From the NCBI GenBank assembly GCA_963712165.1, contig CAVQGY010000002.1, positions 1,054,001 to 1,118,000 on the forward strand: a DNA stretch of 64,000 nucleotides, in the 5' to 3' direction. Shown here piece after piece: positions 57,785 to 64,000 of the stretch (position 1 is the first letter of the stretch; each line of letters opens with the position of its first letter). The notes under the pieces are model-generated. The model ran no database searches. It was not told where the DNA came from and saw only the letters and a list, made by a program, of their open reading frames with translations. A program made the position numbers and the translations under genes. The DNA comes from B10-G9 sp963712165 (GTDB lineage Bacteria > Chloroflexota > Anaerolineae > Anaerolineales > UBA11858).

Positions 57785-57843
57785 GGACTGTATAGGTGGT
57801 CGCCCAGGTCTGTGACAGGGGCGACCACTCGCTACCCATCTCT

Positions 57844-57916
57844 AGGCCAGTAGCTCAATTGGCAGAGCACCGGTCTCCAAAACCGGGGGTTGTGGGTTCG
57901 ATTCCTACCTGGCCTG
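57844..57916 (+). tRNA. tRNA-Trp (CCA)
   Basis: Acceptor AGGCCAG/CTGGCCT, D-arm GCTC/GAGC, anticodon stem CCGGT/ACCGG around CTCCAAA (anticodon CCA), T-arm GTGGG-type with TTCGATT. Discriminator G. It lies between rpmG and secE, as in many bacteria. Confidence 0.95.
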
Positions 57917-57974
57917 CCTATTTCACCAGACGCCGTCTTCGTGGGCGGCGTTTTGACCGTAAAAGGAGTTTGAT

Positions 57975-58181
57975 GTGGCTGCACAAAAAAAGCAAACGCG
58001 TGGCATCCGTAAATTTTATCGGGAGACCATAGCTGAGCTGCGCAAGGTCTCCTGGCCGACCCGCTCAGAAGCGATCAATCTGACCCGAGTTGTGCTTATC
58101 GTTATTGTATTGATGGGCGCATTCCTGGGTTTTCTGGATTATCTCTTCACACAGCTGTTCGGATTGATCCTGGGCGCTTAA
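57975..58181 (+). CDS. secE: Protein translocase subunit SecE
   Basis: A 68-residue protein with GTG start and AAAAGGAG upstream. The amphipathic helix RGIRKFYRETIAELRKVSWP with the conserved VSWPTRSE is followed by one membrane helix (VVLIVIVLMGAFLGFLDYLF). It stabilises SecY in the inner-membrane translocon. It precedes nusG by 32 nt. Confidence 0.95.
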   Translation: MAAQKKQTRGIRKFYRETIAELRKVSWPTRSEAINLTRVVLIVIVLMGAFLGFLDYLFTQLFGLILGA

Positions 58182-58213
58182 CAACTACTTGTAATCATCC
58201 GGGAAGTAACTAT

Positions 58214-59173
58214 ATGGATATTCACGAGAATGAAGAACAACTGGACGAGATCGATCCTGTATCCGAGGACGCTCAGGTGCCAGATGAGAATATGGAAGAA
58301 GTACTGGAAGTCTCCCAGGTAGGGGAAGTGCTCCAGGATGCTCCTCCAGCGGAAATAGCTGAAGAAGAGGAATCTATTGAGGCATCTGAAGATGACCCGG
58401 AAGAGGAACCCATCCTGGAAACTGAGGAGGAGGAATCTATTGAGGACGATGAAGTTGTTCTAGAAGCTGAACTCCCCTTGGAAGTTGAGGAGGATCTATC
58501 CTCCCCGGAAGTTGATGTAGTCATGGAAGAGGAAGCCGTCGAAGAACCTGTTGAGGTTGAACCCGTGCAGGTGCCTCAGCCGGAGAAGATCGCTCCAGAC
58601 CCCTACGCTTCGGTTACGATCCAGGAAGATCCGGTGAAGGAACCGGATGATGACCGAGTTTGGTATGTTGTGCATTGTTACTCCGGAAATGAGGACAAGG
58701 TGCGTCATAATATCATGCAGCGCATCGAGTCCATGAGTATGGATGACTTGATCTTCGATGTAGTGGTACCCACAGAGGATGAGGTAAACATCAAAAATGG
58801 TGAAAGGCAGACTGTTGAGAAAAAAGTCTTCCCGGGATATATCCTGGTCAATATGATCCTTACTGAAGAATCCTGGTATATGGTTCGCAACACTCCCGGA
58901 GTTACCGGTTTTGTGGGCATGGGCAATGACCCCACGCCACTCCAGCCAGAAGAAGTGGCCCGCATCCTGAAACGCATGGAATCTGAAAGCCCCCGGATCA
59001 ATGTCACATTCCGGACTGGAGAACGGGTGCGTATCGTGGATGGGCCTTTTGAGGACTTTTACGGAAGGGTTTCAGAAATCGACATGGACCGGGCGACAGT
59101 CCGGGTCATGGTGAATTTTTTCGGCAGGGAGACCCCAGTGGAACTGGATTTCCTGCAGGTAGAACAAGCATAA
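58214..59173 (+). CDS. nusG: Transcription antitermination factor NusG with acidic N-terminal extension
   Basis: A 319-residue protein; the NusG core begins near residue 148 (RVWYVVHCYSGNEDKVRHNI) and is complete: VVVPTEDEV, KKVFPGYILVNMILTEESWY, RNTPGVTGFVGMGNDPTPLQ, and the KOW domain GERVRIVDGPFEDFYGRVSE. The first 147 residues are an extension rich in Glu and Asp (for example EEEESIEASEDDPEEEPILE), probably disordered, and contain an internal repeat EEEESIE. NusG binds RNA polymerase and helps elongation and Rho action. No in-frame start near the core has a good SD, so the extension appears genuine. Confidence 0.93.
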   Translation: MDIHENEEQLDEIDPVSEDAQVPDENMEEVLEVSQVGEVLQDAPPAEIAEEEESIEASEDDPEEEPILETEEEESIEDDEVVLEAELPLEVEEDLSSPEVDVVMEEEAVEEPVEVEPVQVPQPEKIAPDPYASVTIQEDPVKEPDDDRVWYVVHCYSGNEDKVRHNIMQRIESMSMDDLIFDVVVPTEDEVNIKNGERQTVEKKVFPGYILVNMILTEESWYMVRNTPGVTGFVGMGNDPTPLQPEEVARILKRMESESPRINVTFRTGERVRIVDGPFEDFYGRVSEIDMDRATVRVMVNFFGRETPVELDFLQVEQA

Positions 59174-59185
59174 AGTATACATTTT

Positions 59186-59215
59186 GTGGGAGGAGTATCA
59201 CTCCGCTAAGACCAC
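59186..59215 (+). promoter_or_regulatory. Hairpin before rplK (L1-site-like)
   Basis: GTGG (59186-59189) pairs with CCAC (59212-59215), and GGAG with CTCC inside, followed by GAAGGAGAA. The same layout recurs before rplA. Confidence 0.55.
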
Positions 59216-59228
59216 GAAGGAGAATAAC

Positions 59229-59654
59229 GTGTCTAAAAAAGTAAAAGCAAACGTTCGTTTACAAATAGCAGCCGGAAAGGCAAATCCTGCTCCTCCGATC
59301 GGACCGGCCCTGGCAGCACACGGCATCAACTTGATGGCCTTCTGCAAGGACTATAATGCCCGGACCTCCGACCGCATGGGCGATATCATTCCGGCTGATA
59401 TCACCATCTACGTTGATGGTTCCTACAAGTTCACGCTTCGCACCCAGCCGGCAGCCATCTTGCTGAAGAAAGCAGCCGGAATTGAAAAGGGATCTGCTGT
59501 TCCCAATGTGGAAATCGTTGGTGAGATCACCCGCGAGCAGCTGAGGGAGATTGCCCAGACCAAAATGAGGGACCTCAATGCTGTCGATATTGAAGGTGCC
59601 ATGCGCCAGATCGAAGGCACAGCACGCCAAATGGGAATAAAGATCAAAGATTAA
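59229..59654 (+). CDS. rplK: Ribosomal protein uL11
   Basis: The GTG at 59229 behind AAGGAGAA gives 141 residues: KKVKANVRLQIAAGKANPAP, PIGPALAAHGINLMAFCKDY, and LREIAQTKMRDLNAVDIEGA at the end with the RNA-binding helix. This matches L11 length and sequence. It binds 23S rRNA at the GTPase centre, and is followed by rplA after a conserved hairpin. Confidence 0.96.
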   Translation: MSKKVKANVRLQIAAGKANPAPPIGPALAAHGINLMAFCKDYNARTSDRMGDIIPADITIYVDGSYKFTLRTQPAAILLKKAAGIEKGSAVPNVEIVGEITREQLREIAQTKMRDLNAVDIEGAMRQIEGTARQMGIKIKD

Positions 59655-59658
59655 TTTC

Positions 59659-59692
59659 TGGTGGGAGGATGATAACCATCCGTTAATACCAC
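59659..59692 (+). promoter_or_regulatory. Hairpin before rplA (L1-site-like)
   Basis: GTGG (59661-59664) pairs with CCAC (59689-59692), and GGATG with CATCC inside, followed by AAGGAGAA. It shares the GTGGGAGGA and TAA-ACCAC parts with the element at 59186-59215. Confidence 0.55.
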
Positions 59693-59704
59693 AAGGAGAA
59701 TTGA

Positions 59705-60421
59705 ATGGCAAAACACGGAAAGAAATACAACGAAGCATTTGCAAAAGTTGACCGAGACAACAAATACACCCCCATGGAAGCAGTCAGCTTGGCCAAGGAA
59801 CTTTCCTATGCCAAATTTGATGAGACTGTGGAAATTCATGTGCGCCTGGGAGTAGACCCCCGCCATGCAGACCAGATCGTTCGTGATCTGGTCAACCTTC
59901 CTCACGGACTTGGAAAGGAAGTCAAGGTGCTGGTATTCGCTCAAGGTGAGGACGCTCAGCTGGCTCGGGAGGCTGGAGCAGATTACATCGCCGATGGTGA
60001 TGATATGATCAACAAGATCGAGGGCGGCTGGTTTGACTTCGATATTGCCATCGCTACACCGAATATGATGGCCAAGGTCGGTAAACTGGGTCCGATCCTC
60101 GGACCTCGAGGCATGATGCCCAATCCTAAAGCCGGCACGATGATTCCCGGTGAGGACCTTCCCCGCGTTATTGAGGAATCCAAAGCTGGCCGGATCGAGT
60201 ACCGGGTAGACAAAACCGCCAATGTTCATGTACCAATTGGAAAAGTATCCTTTTCAGCAGAGCAGTTGCATGATAATATGGGTGCGCTGATGGAGTCACT
60301 TGTATCCAATCGGCCCGCATCAACCAAAGGACAGTACGTACGGAAAGTTGTTGTGGCAACCAGCATGGGCCCGGGCATTATTGTGGACCCGCTGCTGGCG
60401 GCAGAAATGGAAGGCATATAG
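59705..60421 (+). CDS. rplA: Ribosomal protein uL1
   Basis: A 238-residue L1: KHGKKYNEAFAKVDRDNKYT, ETVEIHVRLGVDPRHADQIV, GRIEYRVDKTANVHVPIGKV and GPGIIVDPLLA. It binds the L1 stalk of 23S rRNA and, in other bacteria, represses the L11-L1 message by binding a similar RNA site. The two hairpins upstream of rplK and rplA would be suitable targets. SD AAGGAGAA. Confidence 0.96.
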   Translation: MAKHGKKYNEAFAKVDRDNKYTPMEAVSLAKELSYAKFDETVEIHVRLGVDPRHADQIVRDLVNLPHGLGKEVKVLVFAQGEDAQLAREAGADYIADGDDMINKIEGGWFDFDIAIATPNMMAKVGKLGPILGPRGMMPNPKAGTMIPGEDLPRVIEESKAGRIEYRVDKTANVHVPIGKVSFSAEQLHDNMGALMESLVSNRPASTKGQYVRKVVVATSMGPGIIVDPLLAAEMEGI

Positions 60422-60439
60422 GCTGGACATTTCCTGATA

Positions 60440-60600
60440 TTTTGTAAATAACAAAATACTTTGCCAGAGAAAGCTGGTGCTCTTCCGAGAGCTTAATTTC
60501 CAGCCCAGGTAATAAATACTTTATCTTCACGTGTGATAAAAGTCTTTACCTCTCTGGCAGGTAAAGACTTTTTGTTATCTAAGCATGACTGAACCCGGTT
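60440..60600 (+). promoter_or_regulatory. Ribosomal protein L10 leader with attenuator
   Basis: GCTGG (60473-60477) and CCAGC (60500-60504) close a stem with the inner hairpin GCTCT-TCCG-AGAGC, followed by CCAGGTAATAAA; this fits the L10-L12 binding leader. Further on, AGTCTTTACC (60541-60550) pairs with GGTAAAGACT (60560-60569), followed by five T, an intrinsic terminator. Its loop TCTCTGGCA (60551-60559) can pair with TGCCAGAGA (60462-60470) in the leader as an alternative structure. Confidence 0.8.
60541..60573 (+). terminator. Attenuator terminator before rplJ
   Basis: A 10-bp stem with loop of 9 nt and a T-run, inside the L10 leader. It would stop transcription when L10-(L12)n is in excess. 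Confidence 0.75.
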
Positions 60601-60618
60601 TGAAGGAGGTGAAATACT

Positions 60619-61143
60619 TTGGCTATTTCAAAGCAGCAGAAGGAAGAACTCATCCTGAAGTACAAAAAGTGGATTGAAGAAAGTGATGGGTTGGTATTTA
60701 CCCACTACCATAATTTGTCTGTCAAGGATATCAGTGATCTCCGCAGAGAGATCCGAGGATCCGGTGGTGAGTTCCATGTCATAAAGAACACGCTGGCAAA
60801 AAGGGTATTTGAAGAAAGTGGCCGCGAGTGGAAGGAAGATATTTTTACTGGTCCTACCGCGCTGGGCATATCTTATGAAAATCCCTCTGGTCTCGCCAAG
60901 GCGATAAAGGACTTCGCCAAGGAAAAGGGTACCATCGAGATCAAAAGCGGATACCTGGCTGAAAGGCTGGTAACCGCGGAGGAAATAAATGCTCTGGCAG
61001 ATCTGCCATCCATGGCTGAGATGAGAGCTATACTGCTCAGCACCATCGCAGCTCCGGCTTCCAAACTGGTCCGGACTCTGGCAGAACCTGGCCGGCAAAT
61101 GGCCGCTGTGCTCAAGTCTTACTCTGAGCAGTCAGCTGCCTGA
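60619..61143 (+). CDS. rplJ: Ribosomal protein uL10
   Basis: A 174-residue L10 starting at TTG behind AAGGAGGT: AISKQQKEELILKYKKWIEE, GLVFTHYHNLSVKDISDLRR, EFHVIKNTLAKRVFEESG, and a C-terminal helix for L7/L12 dimers (SKLVRTLAEPGRQMAAVLKS). It is the base of the ribosomal stalk and is controlled by the leader upstream. Confidence 0.95.
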   Translation: MAISKQQKEELILKYKKWIEESDGLVFTHYHNLSVKDISDLRREIRGSGGEFHVIKNTLAKRVFEESGREWKEDIFTGPTALGISYENPSGLAKAIKDFAKEKGTIEIKSGYLAERLVTAEEINALADLPSMAEMRAILLSTIAAPASKLVRTLAEPGRQMAAVLKSYSEQSAA

Positions 61144-61190
61144 TAAATTAGAGAACAAATTGGCTGAATTGCCGTAATAAGGAGAAAAAA

Positions 61191-61571
61191 ATGGCTGATA
61201 TTAACAAAATTAAAGATGAATTGGGCAAATTGACCGTTCTGGAAGCTGCAGAATTGGTTAAGATGCTGGAAGAAGAATGGGGTGTTTCCGCTGCCGCTCC
61301 CGTAGCAATGGCCGCTGTTGCCGCTGGTGGTGGGGATGCAGGTGGAGACGCTGAAGAGAAATCAGAATACGATGTCATTATCAAGGACGTCGGACCCAAG
61401 AAGATCGAAGTGATTAAGGCTATCCGCGCAATCACCAGCCTGGGTCTGAAAGATGCCAAAGATATGGCTGAAGCTGCTGGTGCCAAGGTTCTCGAAGCCG
61501 CTGGGAAAGAAGCAGCAGAAGACGCAAAGAAACAACTTGAGGAAGCTGGAGCAGTTATCGAGCTTGCTTAA
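61191..61571 (+). CDS. rplL: Ribosomal protein bL12 (L7/L12)
   Basis: A 126-residue acidic protein: an N-terminal dimer domain (INKIKDELGKLTVLEAAELV), an Ala/Gly hinge (VAAGGGDAGGDAEEKSEY) and the factor-binding domain (DVIIKDVGPKKIEVIKAIRA, LGLKDAKDMAEAAGAKVLEA). It recruits translation factors. It is followed by a terminator and a convergent gene, not by rpoB. Confidence 0.97.
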   Translation: MADINKIKDELGKLTVLEAAELVKMLEEEWGVSAAAPVAMAAVAAGGGDAGGDAEEKSEYDVIIKDVGPKKIEVIKAIRAITSLGLKDAKDMAEAAGAKVLEAAGKEAAEDAKKQLEEAGAVIELA

Positions 61572-61590
61572 TTAGTCAAACGGGTTCAGA

Positions 61591-61623
61591 AAGGCTGCCT
61601 AGGGATCCTTCCCGGGCAGCCTT
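61591..61623 (+). terminator. Terminator of the ribosomal block
   Basis: AAGGCTGCC (61591-61599) pairs with GGCAGCCTT (61615-61623), followed by TTGCTTT. Confidence 0.75.
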
Positions 61624-61702
61624 TTGCTTTAAATAAAAATGAAGGGGTAAAGCCCTTTAGGTGGACTTCAATCCTTAATGAGGATACCGCTTCCTGAATC
61701 TA

Positions 61703-62383
61703 TCACTGATTTTCCGCTAATTTACACAACGACGCACCTCCGCTCGCCAACCATTCATCCAAACGTGGGCTGTGATCCAGACCATCTTGGGCGTCCTGAT
61801 AAATGCTTAGTCCCCAGTAGATATACCTGCGCGTCTCTTCCGGCCAGTTTTCAACAGGTTGTTGAGCGCCGGTAATTCCCCCGTTATATCCAGCCAACGC
61901 CAGACGGGCGCTGCCGCCAATTTGCAGAGATTGCTGAAGGTAAACCAATCCCCGCCTGGCATTTGTGGCTGGATCATAGGGGTTATCTCCTTCCTGAAAG
62001 TGGTAAGGCATAACCTGGAATAAACCCATGGCGCCTGCGTGTGATCGAGCACTGGCATAGCCGCAGGATTCGATCTGCATCACGGTAGCGACCAGGTTGG
62101 GATCCAAGGAGTGTTTTTCGCTCCAGGACAGAATCTGGGTTTCCCAAGCTTTCACTTCTGGAGTGAAGAGAGGGGCGATCCCGGCTGGACTGAAAACGGT
62201 GTTCCCTCCTGGAGGAGGGAGTGGAACTTCAGCTTGAACGATCTCGATACTGCTCAACCCGAATACCAGGCCAGTGCTGACCAGCAGGACGGCCAGGATT
62301 GGCAGAAGGAAGCGGCGCAGGCAGCCTGTCTGTTGGGAGAAGGCCGCCTGCGCCTGTACGGAGGAGGGGGGAGAAGAAACCAT
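61703..62383 (-). CDS. Membrane-anchored lytic transglycosylase (SLT domain)
   Basis: A 226-residue protein with an N-terminal membrane helix (LPILAVLLVSTGLVFGL) and an SLT-type lysozyme-like domain: catalytic E105 in VATVMQIESCGYASA, then GAMGLFQVMPYHFQEGDN and ARLALAGYNGGITGAQQPVE. It cleaves peptidoglycan between MurNAc and GlcNAc, leaving anhydro-MurNAc. It lies 9 nt downstream of a membrane protein gene and shares its promoter with the twin operator-like sites. Confidence 0.9.
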   Translation of the reverse strand: MVSSPPSSVQAQAAFSQQTGCLRRFLLPILAVLLVSTGLVFGLSSIEIVQAEVPLPPPGGNTVFSPAGIAPLFTPEVKAWETQILSWSEKHSLDPNLVATVMQIESCGYASARSHAGAMGLFQVMPYHFQEGDNPYDPATNARRGLVYLQQSLQIGGSARLALAGYNGGITGAQQPVENWPEETRRYIYWGLSIYQDAQDGLDHSPRLDEWLASGGASLCKLAENQ

Positions 62384-62392
62384 CTATTTTGA

Positions 62393-63046
62393 TTAGTGCT
62401 GATCCCTGCTCATGGCCGAGAGAGGCTGATAGGAGGGCTCGGGTCGTGGTGCGGGTTTGGGTGCGGGGCGGCGGGCTGGAGTCCCCTTTCGACTGGAAAC
62501 CGGAGCCCTGCGGCTGGACACGGAGGCAGGGAAATCCACCTGCAGCTGGTCGCGGCCGAAATAGCGCTCACCGGCCACACTGAACAGGCCAATGATCAAT
62601 ACCCGCAGGATCCAGATCATCACAGCCACAAAGATCGGCACCACTTTCAACAGGGTCTGCCGGGCGATGACTGCGTTGCCCAGGGTCTCATGGTTGGCGA
62701 TGGCGATCGATACACCCCACCAGGTCAGCAGGGCATTCATGGTGGCGGCGATCAGCCAGGCGGCGAACAGGTACCAGGAATCGTTGTCCTCCCCCACTTT
62801 GCCTTCGGGGGAGAACAGGCGGGCAATGCCAGCAAAATCGATCCCGCAGAAGGCGATGGCCAGGATGGTGGCCCAGCGCACGCCCCAGAAGCGCAGCCCA
62901 CCCAGCAGGTCGGTGAGGGCAAAATCGGTCGTGCTGTAATTGAAGATCTCAAAGGCGACCAGGGCGGTGATGATCAGAAGCCCAAAGACGACGCCGCGTT
63001 TGACCTGAACCCGTTGTGGAATAAAAGGAATGCTGTTGGCGGACAT
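62393..63046 (-). CDS. Four-helix membrane protein with basic C-terminal tail
   Basis: A 217-residue protein with AGGAGG before the ATG. About four helices (VVFGLLIITALVAFEIFNYS, FGVRWATILAIAFCGI-like, LFAAWLIAATMNALLTWWGV, VPIFVAVMIWILRVLIIGLF) precede a Pro/Arg/Lys-rich tail (SSRRAPVSSRKGTPARRPAP). No family is recognised. The promoter carries two AGAAC-type palindromes, so expression is probably conditional. It is the first gene of a unit with the lytic transglycosylase. Confidence 0.65.
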   Translation of the reverse strand: MSANSIPFIPQRVQVKRGVVFGLLIITALVAFEIFNYSTTDFALTDLLGGLRFWGVRWATILAIAFCGIDFAGIARLFSPEGKVGEDNDSWYLFAAWLIAATMNALLTWWGVSIAIANHETLGNAVIARQTLLKVVPIFVAVMIWILRVLIIGLFSVAGERYFGRDQLQVDFPASVSSRRAPVSSRKGTPARRPAPKPAPRPEPSYQPLSAMSRDQH

Positions 63047-63072
63047 GGTGTACCTCCTAAGATGATAGAACT

Positions 63073-63116
63073 AGAACAAATGTTCTTTATAGGTTCCACT
63101 ATAGAACAAATATTCT
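63073..63116. promoter_or_regulatory. Two GAAC-N4-GTTC-type operator sites
   Basis: AGAACAAATGTTCT (63073-63086) is perfect in its outer four bases, and AGAACAAATATTCT (63103-63116) differs by one base. They are 30 bp apart, one overlapping the spacer and -10 box and one just behind the expected transcription start. The pattern fits LexA boxes of Gram-positive type, though another regulator is possible. Confidence 0.6.
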
Positions 63117-63126
63117 AATTTGTCAA
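63098..63126 (-). promoter_or_regulatory. Promoter of the membrane-protein/transglycosylase unit
   Basis: Minus-strand TTGACA (63126-63121), 17-bp spacer, TATAGT (63103-63098). Confidence 0.75.
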
Positions 63127-63187
63127 GGGATATCTAAAAATGGTTTTCTGTTAAAATAGGAAGAACCCATCGATCGGTGAAGAAAAT

Positions 63188-63664
63188 ATGGAAAGACTCT
63201 GGTCTCCCTGGCGCATGAAATATATACAAGGTGATAACCCAAAGGATGAATGCCCCTTCTGCGCAGCCCTGGCTGACAGCGATCCAGCAGACTGCAAGCT
63301 GGTCCATAGAGGGAAATTTTCCTTTGTGATCTTAAACTTGTATCCGTATACTACCGGTCACCTGCTGGTATTACCCCTGGAGCATAAAGAACAGCTTAAG
63401 GACCTTGACGGGAATACCCGGTCAGAGATGATGGAGCTGATCAATCATTGCCTGGAGGTGCTGGAGGAGGCCTATCACCCGGAAGGATTCAATATCGGCA
63501 TGAATATGGGGGAGGCTGCCGGAGCAGGCATCCCCAAACACTTACATTGGCATATTGTTCCCCGCTGGGTGGGTGATACCAATTATATGAGCACTGTCGG
63601 CGGCGTTAGGGTGCTGCCGGAATTACTGGAAGATACTTACCAGGTGGTTTTGGACCACTGGTAA
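63188..63664 (+). CDS. HIT-family hydrolase (AP4A phosphorylase-like)
   Basis: A 158-residue HIT protein: MERLWSPWRMKYIQGDNPKD is the typical start of the diadenosine polyphosphate hydrolase-like branch, with CPFCAAL as a zinc Cys pair, HLLVLPLEHKEQLKDLD, and the HIT motif HLHWHIVPRW. The central His of HxHxH attacks the phosphate. It probably hydrolyses Ap4A or related nucleotides. Confidence 0.9.
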   Translation: MERLWSPWRMKYIQGDNPKDECPFCAALADSDPADCKLVHRGKFSFVILNLYPYTTGHLLVLPLEHKEQLKDLDGNTRSEMMELINHCLEVLEEAYHPEGFNIGMNMGEAAGAGIPKHLHWHIVPRWVGDTNYMSTVGGVRVLPELLEDTYQVVLDHW

Positions 63665-63727
63665 TCGATCAGAATGAGTTGAGATTATTCACAAAGAAGA
63701 ATCATCGTATGAGGAGGTTGTCCACTC

Positions 63728-64000
63728 ATGGCAGAAAACCATCCACTTATCATCAGCGCAGTCCGCACGCCTTCGGGATCCTTCCAGGGATCCCTGAGTG
63801 GATTCACAGCGCCTGAGCTGGGCGCCCTGGTCGTTAAGGAGGCGGTTCAGCGGGCCGGCATCCCTGATCGGAAAGAGATCGACGAAGTGATCATGGGCAA
63901 CGTGGTCTCGGCTGGCCTGGGACAGAATCCCGCCCGCCAGGCTGCCATTGGAGCCGGACTTCCGGATTCAGTGGGCGCTTTCACCCTGAACAAGGTCTGC
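63728..64000 (+). CDS. Thiolase (acetyl-CoA acetyltransferase-like), 3'-truncated
   Basis: The first 91 codons are visible, from the ATG at 63728 to the window end. LIISAVRTPSGSFQGSLSGF, ELGALVVKEAVQRAG, EVIMGNVVSAGLGQNPARQA and FTLNKVC match the thiolase N-terminal domain; the final Cys is the acyl-accepting nucleophile of the NKVCxSG motif. It condenses or cleaves acetoacetyl-CoA-type substrates. GAGGAGG lies about 10 nt upstream of the ATG. Confidence 0.9.
   Translation, partial: MAENHPLIISAVRTPSGSFQGSLSGFTAPELGALVVKEAVQRAGIPDRKEIDEVIMGNVVSAGLGQNPARQAAIGAGLPDSVGAFTLNKVC

Noticed and set aside
1..64000. CRISPR array, insertion sequence, prophage or integron
   Set aside because: No regularly spaced repeats, transposase, integrase or phage genes were seen.

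Overview
The window looks like part of a chromosome from Chloroflexota, probably class Anaerolineae. That placement is an inference from several features: the EF-Tu sequence, the tuf-rpmG-trnW-secE-nusG-rplK-rplA-rplJ-rplL block that is not followed by rpoB, many lipoproteins with Thr/Pro-rich linkers, TPR proteins anchored by one membrane helix, PadR/HAAS and XRE/membrane-protein pairs, and a LURP-one-like protein. Gene density is high, starts are a mix of ATG, GTG and TTG, and most units end in a clear hairpin. No rRNA, CRISPR array, insertion sequence or prophage was found.

Positions 1-10.5 kb: a 5'-truncated SPFH/stomatin-like gene is followed by a run of minus-strand units. These are DinB-like and DUF1801-like proteins; a membrane protein with its XRE regulator and twin operators; a lipoprotein/MTH938/cupin/LysE unit; a TPR membrane protein; a LppX/LprAFG-type lipoprotein joined to a 14-helix MFS exporter (the arrangement of mycobacterial LprG-P55); and a PadR regulator overlapping a HAAS-domain membrane protein.

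Positions 10.5-22.4 kb: an AT-rich accessory region. It holds a LysW-like zinc-ribbon protein with an overlapping Lys-rich peptide, a response regulator whose receiver has lost its phosphorylation residues, a pentaheme c-type cytochrome lipoprotein, an unassigned candidate noncoding RNA with its own promoter and terminator, a cluster of large TPR proteins (two of them paralogues with a shared C-terminal domain), and a membrane-anchored protein with an HExxH motif.

Positions 22.4-42.8 kb: mostly envelope and metabolic genes. They include a Cys-rich protein, a SagB-like oxidoreductase, YCII-like and LURP-one-like proteins, a self-regulated ABC exporter operon, an SDR/SDR/hydrolase operon, a large alpha/beta-hydrolase fused to a polytopic membrane domain and divergent from a SorC-type regulator, a TolB-like propeller lipoprotein, DUF4256, a class IV aminotransferase, a GDPD-like protein, tRNA-Lys, a zinc-ribbon/ribbon-helix-helix pair and a DUF4173-like protein.

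Positions 42.8-64 kb: housekeeping genes. uvrC is split by a -1 frameshift at a G7A5 run and lies divergent from xseA, which looks leaderless. Then come clpB, an FKBP isomerase, CinA C-terminal amidase, a methyltransferase, a UMF1-like MFS protein, a PIN/TRAM protein with cysS and a SpoU methyltransferase, the tRNA-Thr/Tyr/Thr-tuf array and the ribosomal-protein block. That block carries duplicated hairpins before rplK and rplA, an L10 leader with an attenuator, and a NusG with a 147-residue acidic extension. The window ends with a lytic transglycosylase unit under two GAAC-N4-GTTC-type sites, a HIT protein and the start of a thiolase gene.

Two recurring hairpin families (GACGAAGTC/GACTTCGTC and GGATCC-N5-GGATCC) follow unrelated genes across the window and are the most striking dispersed structure in it.
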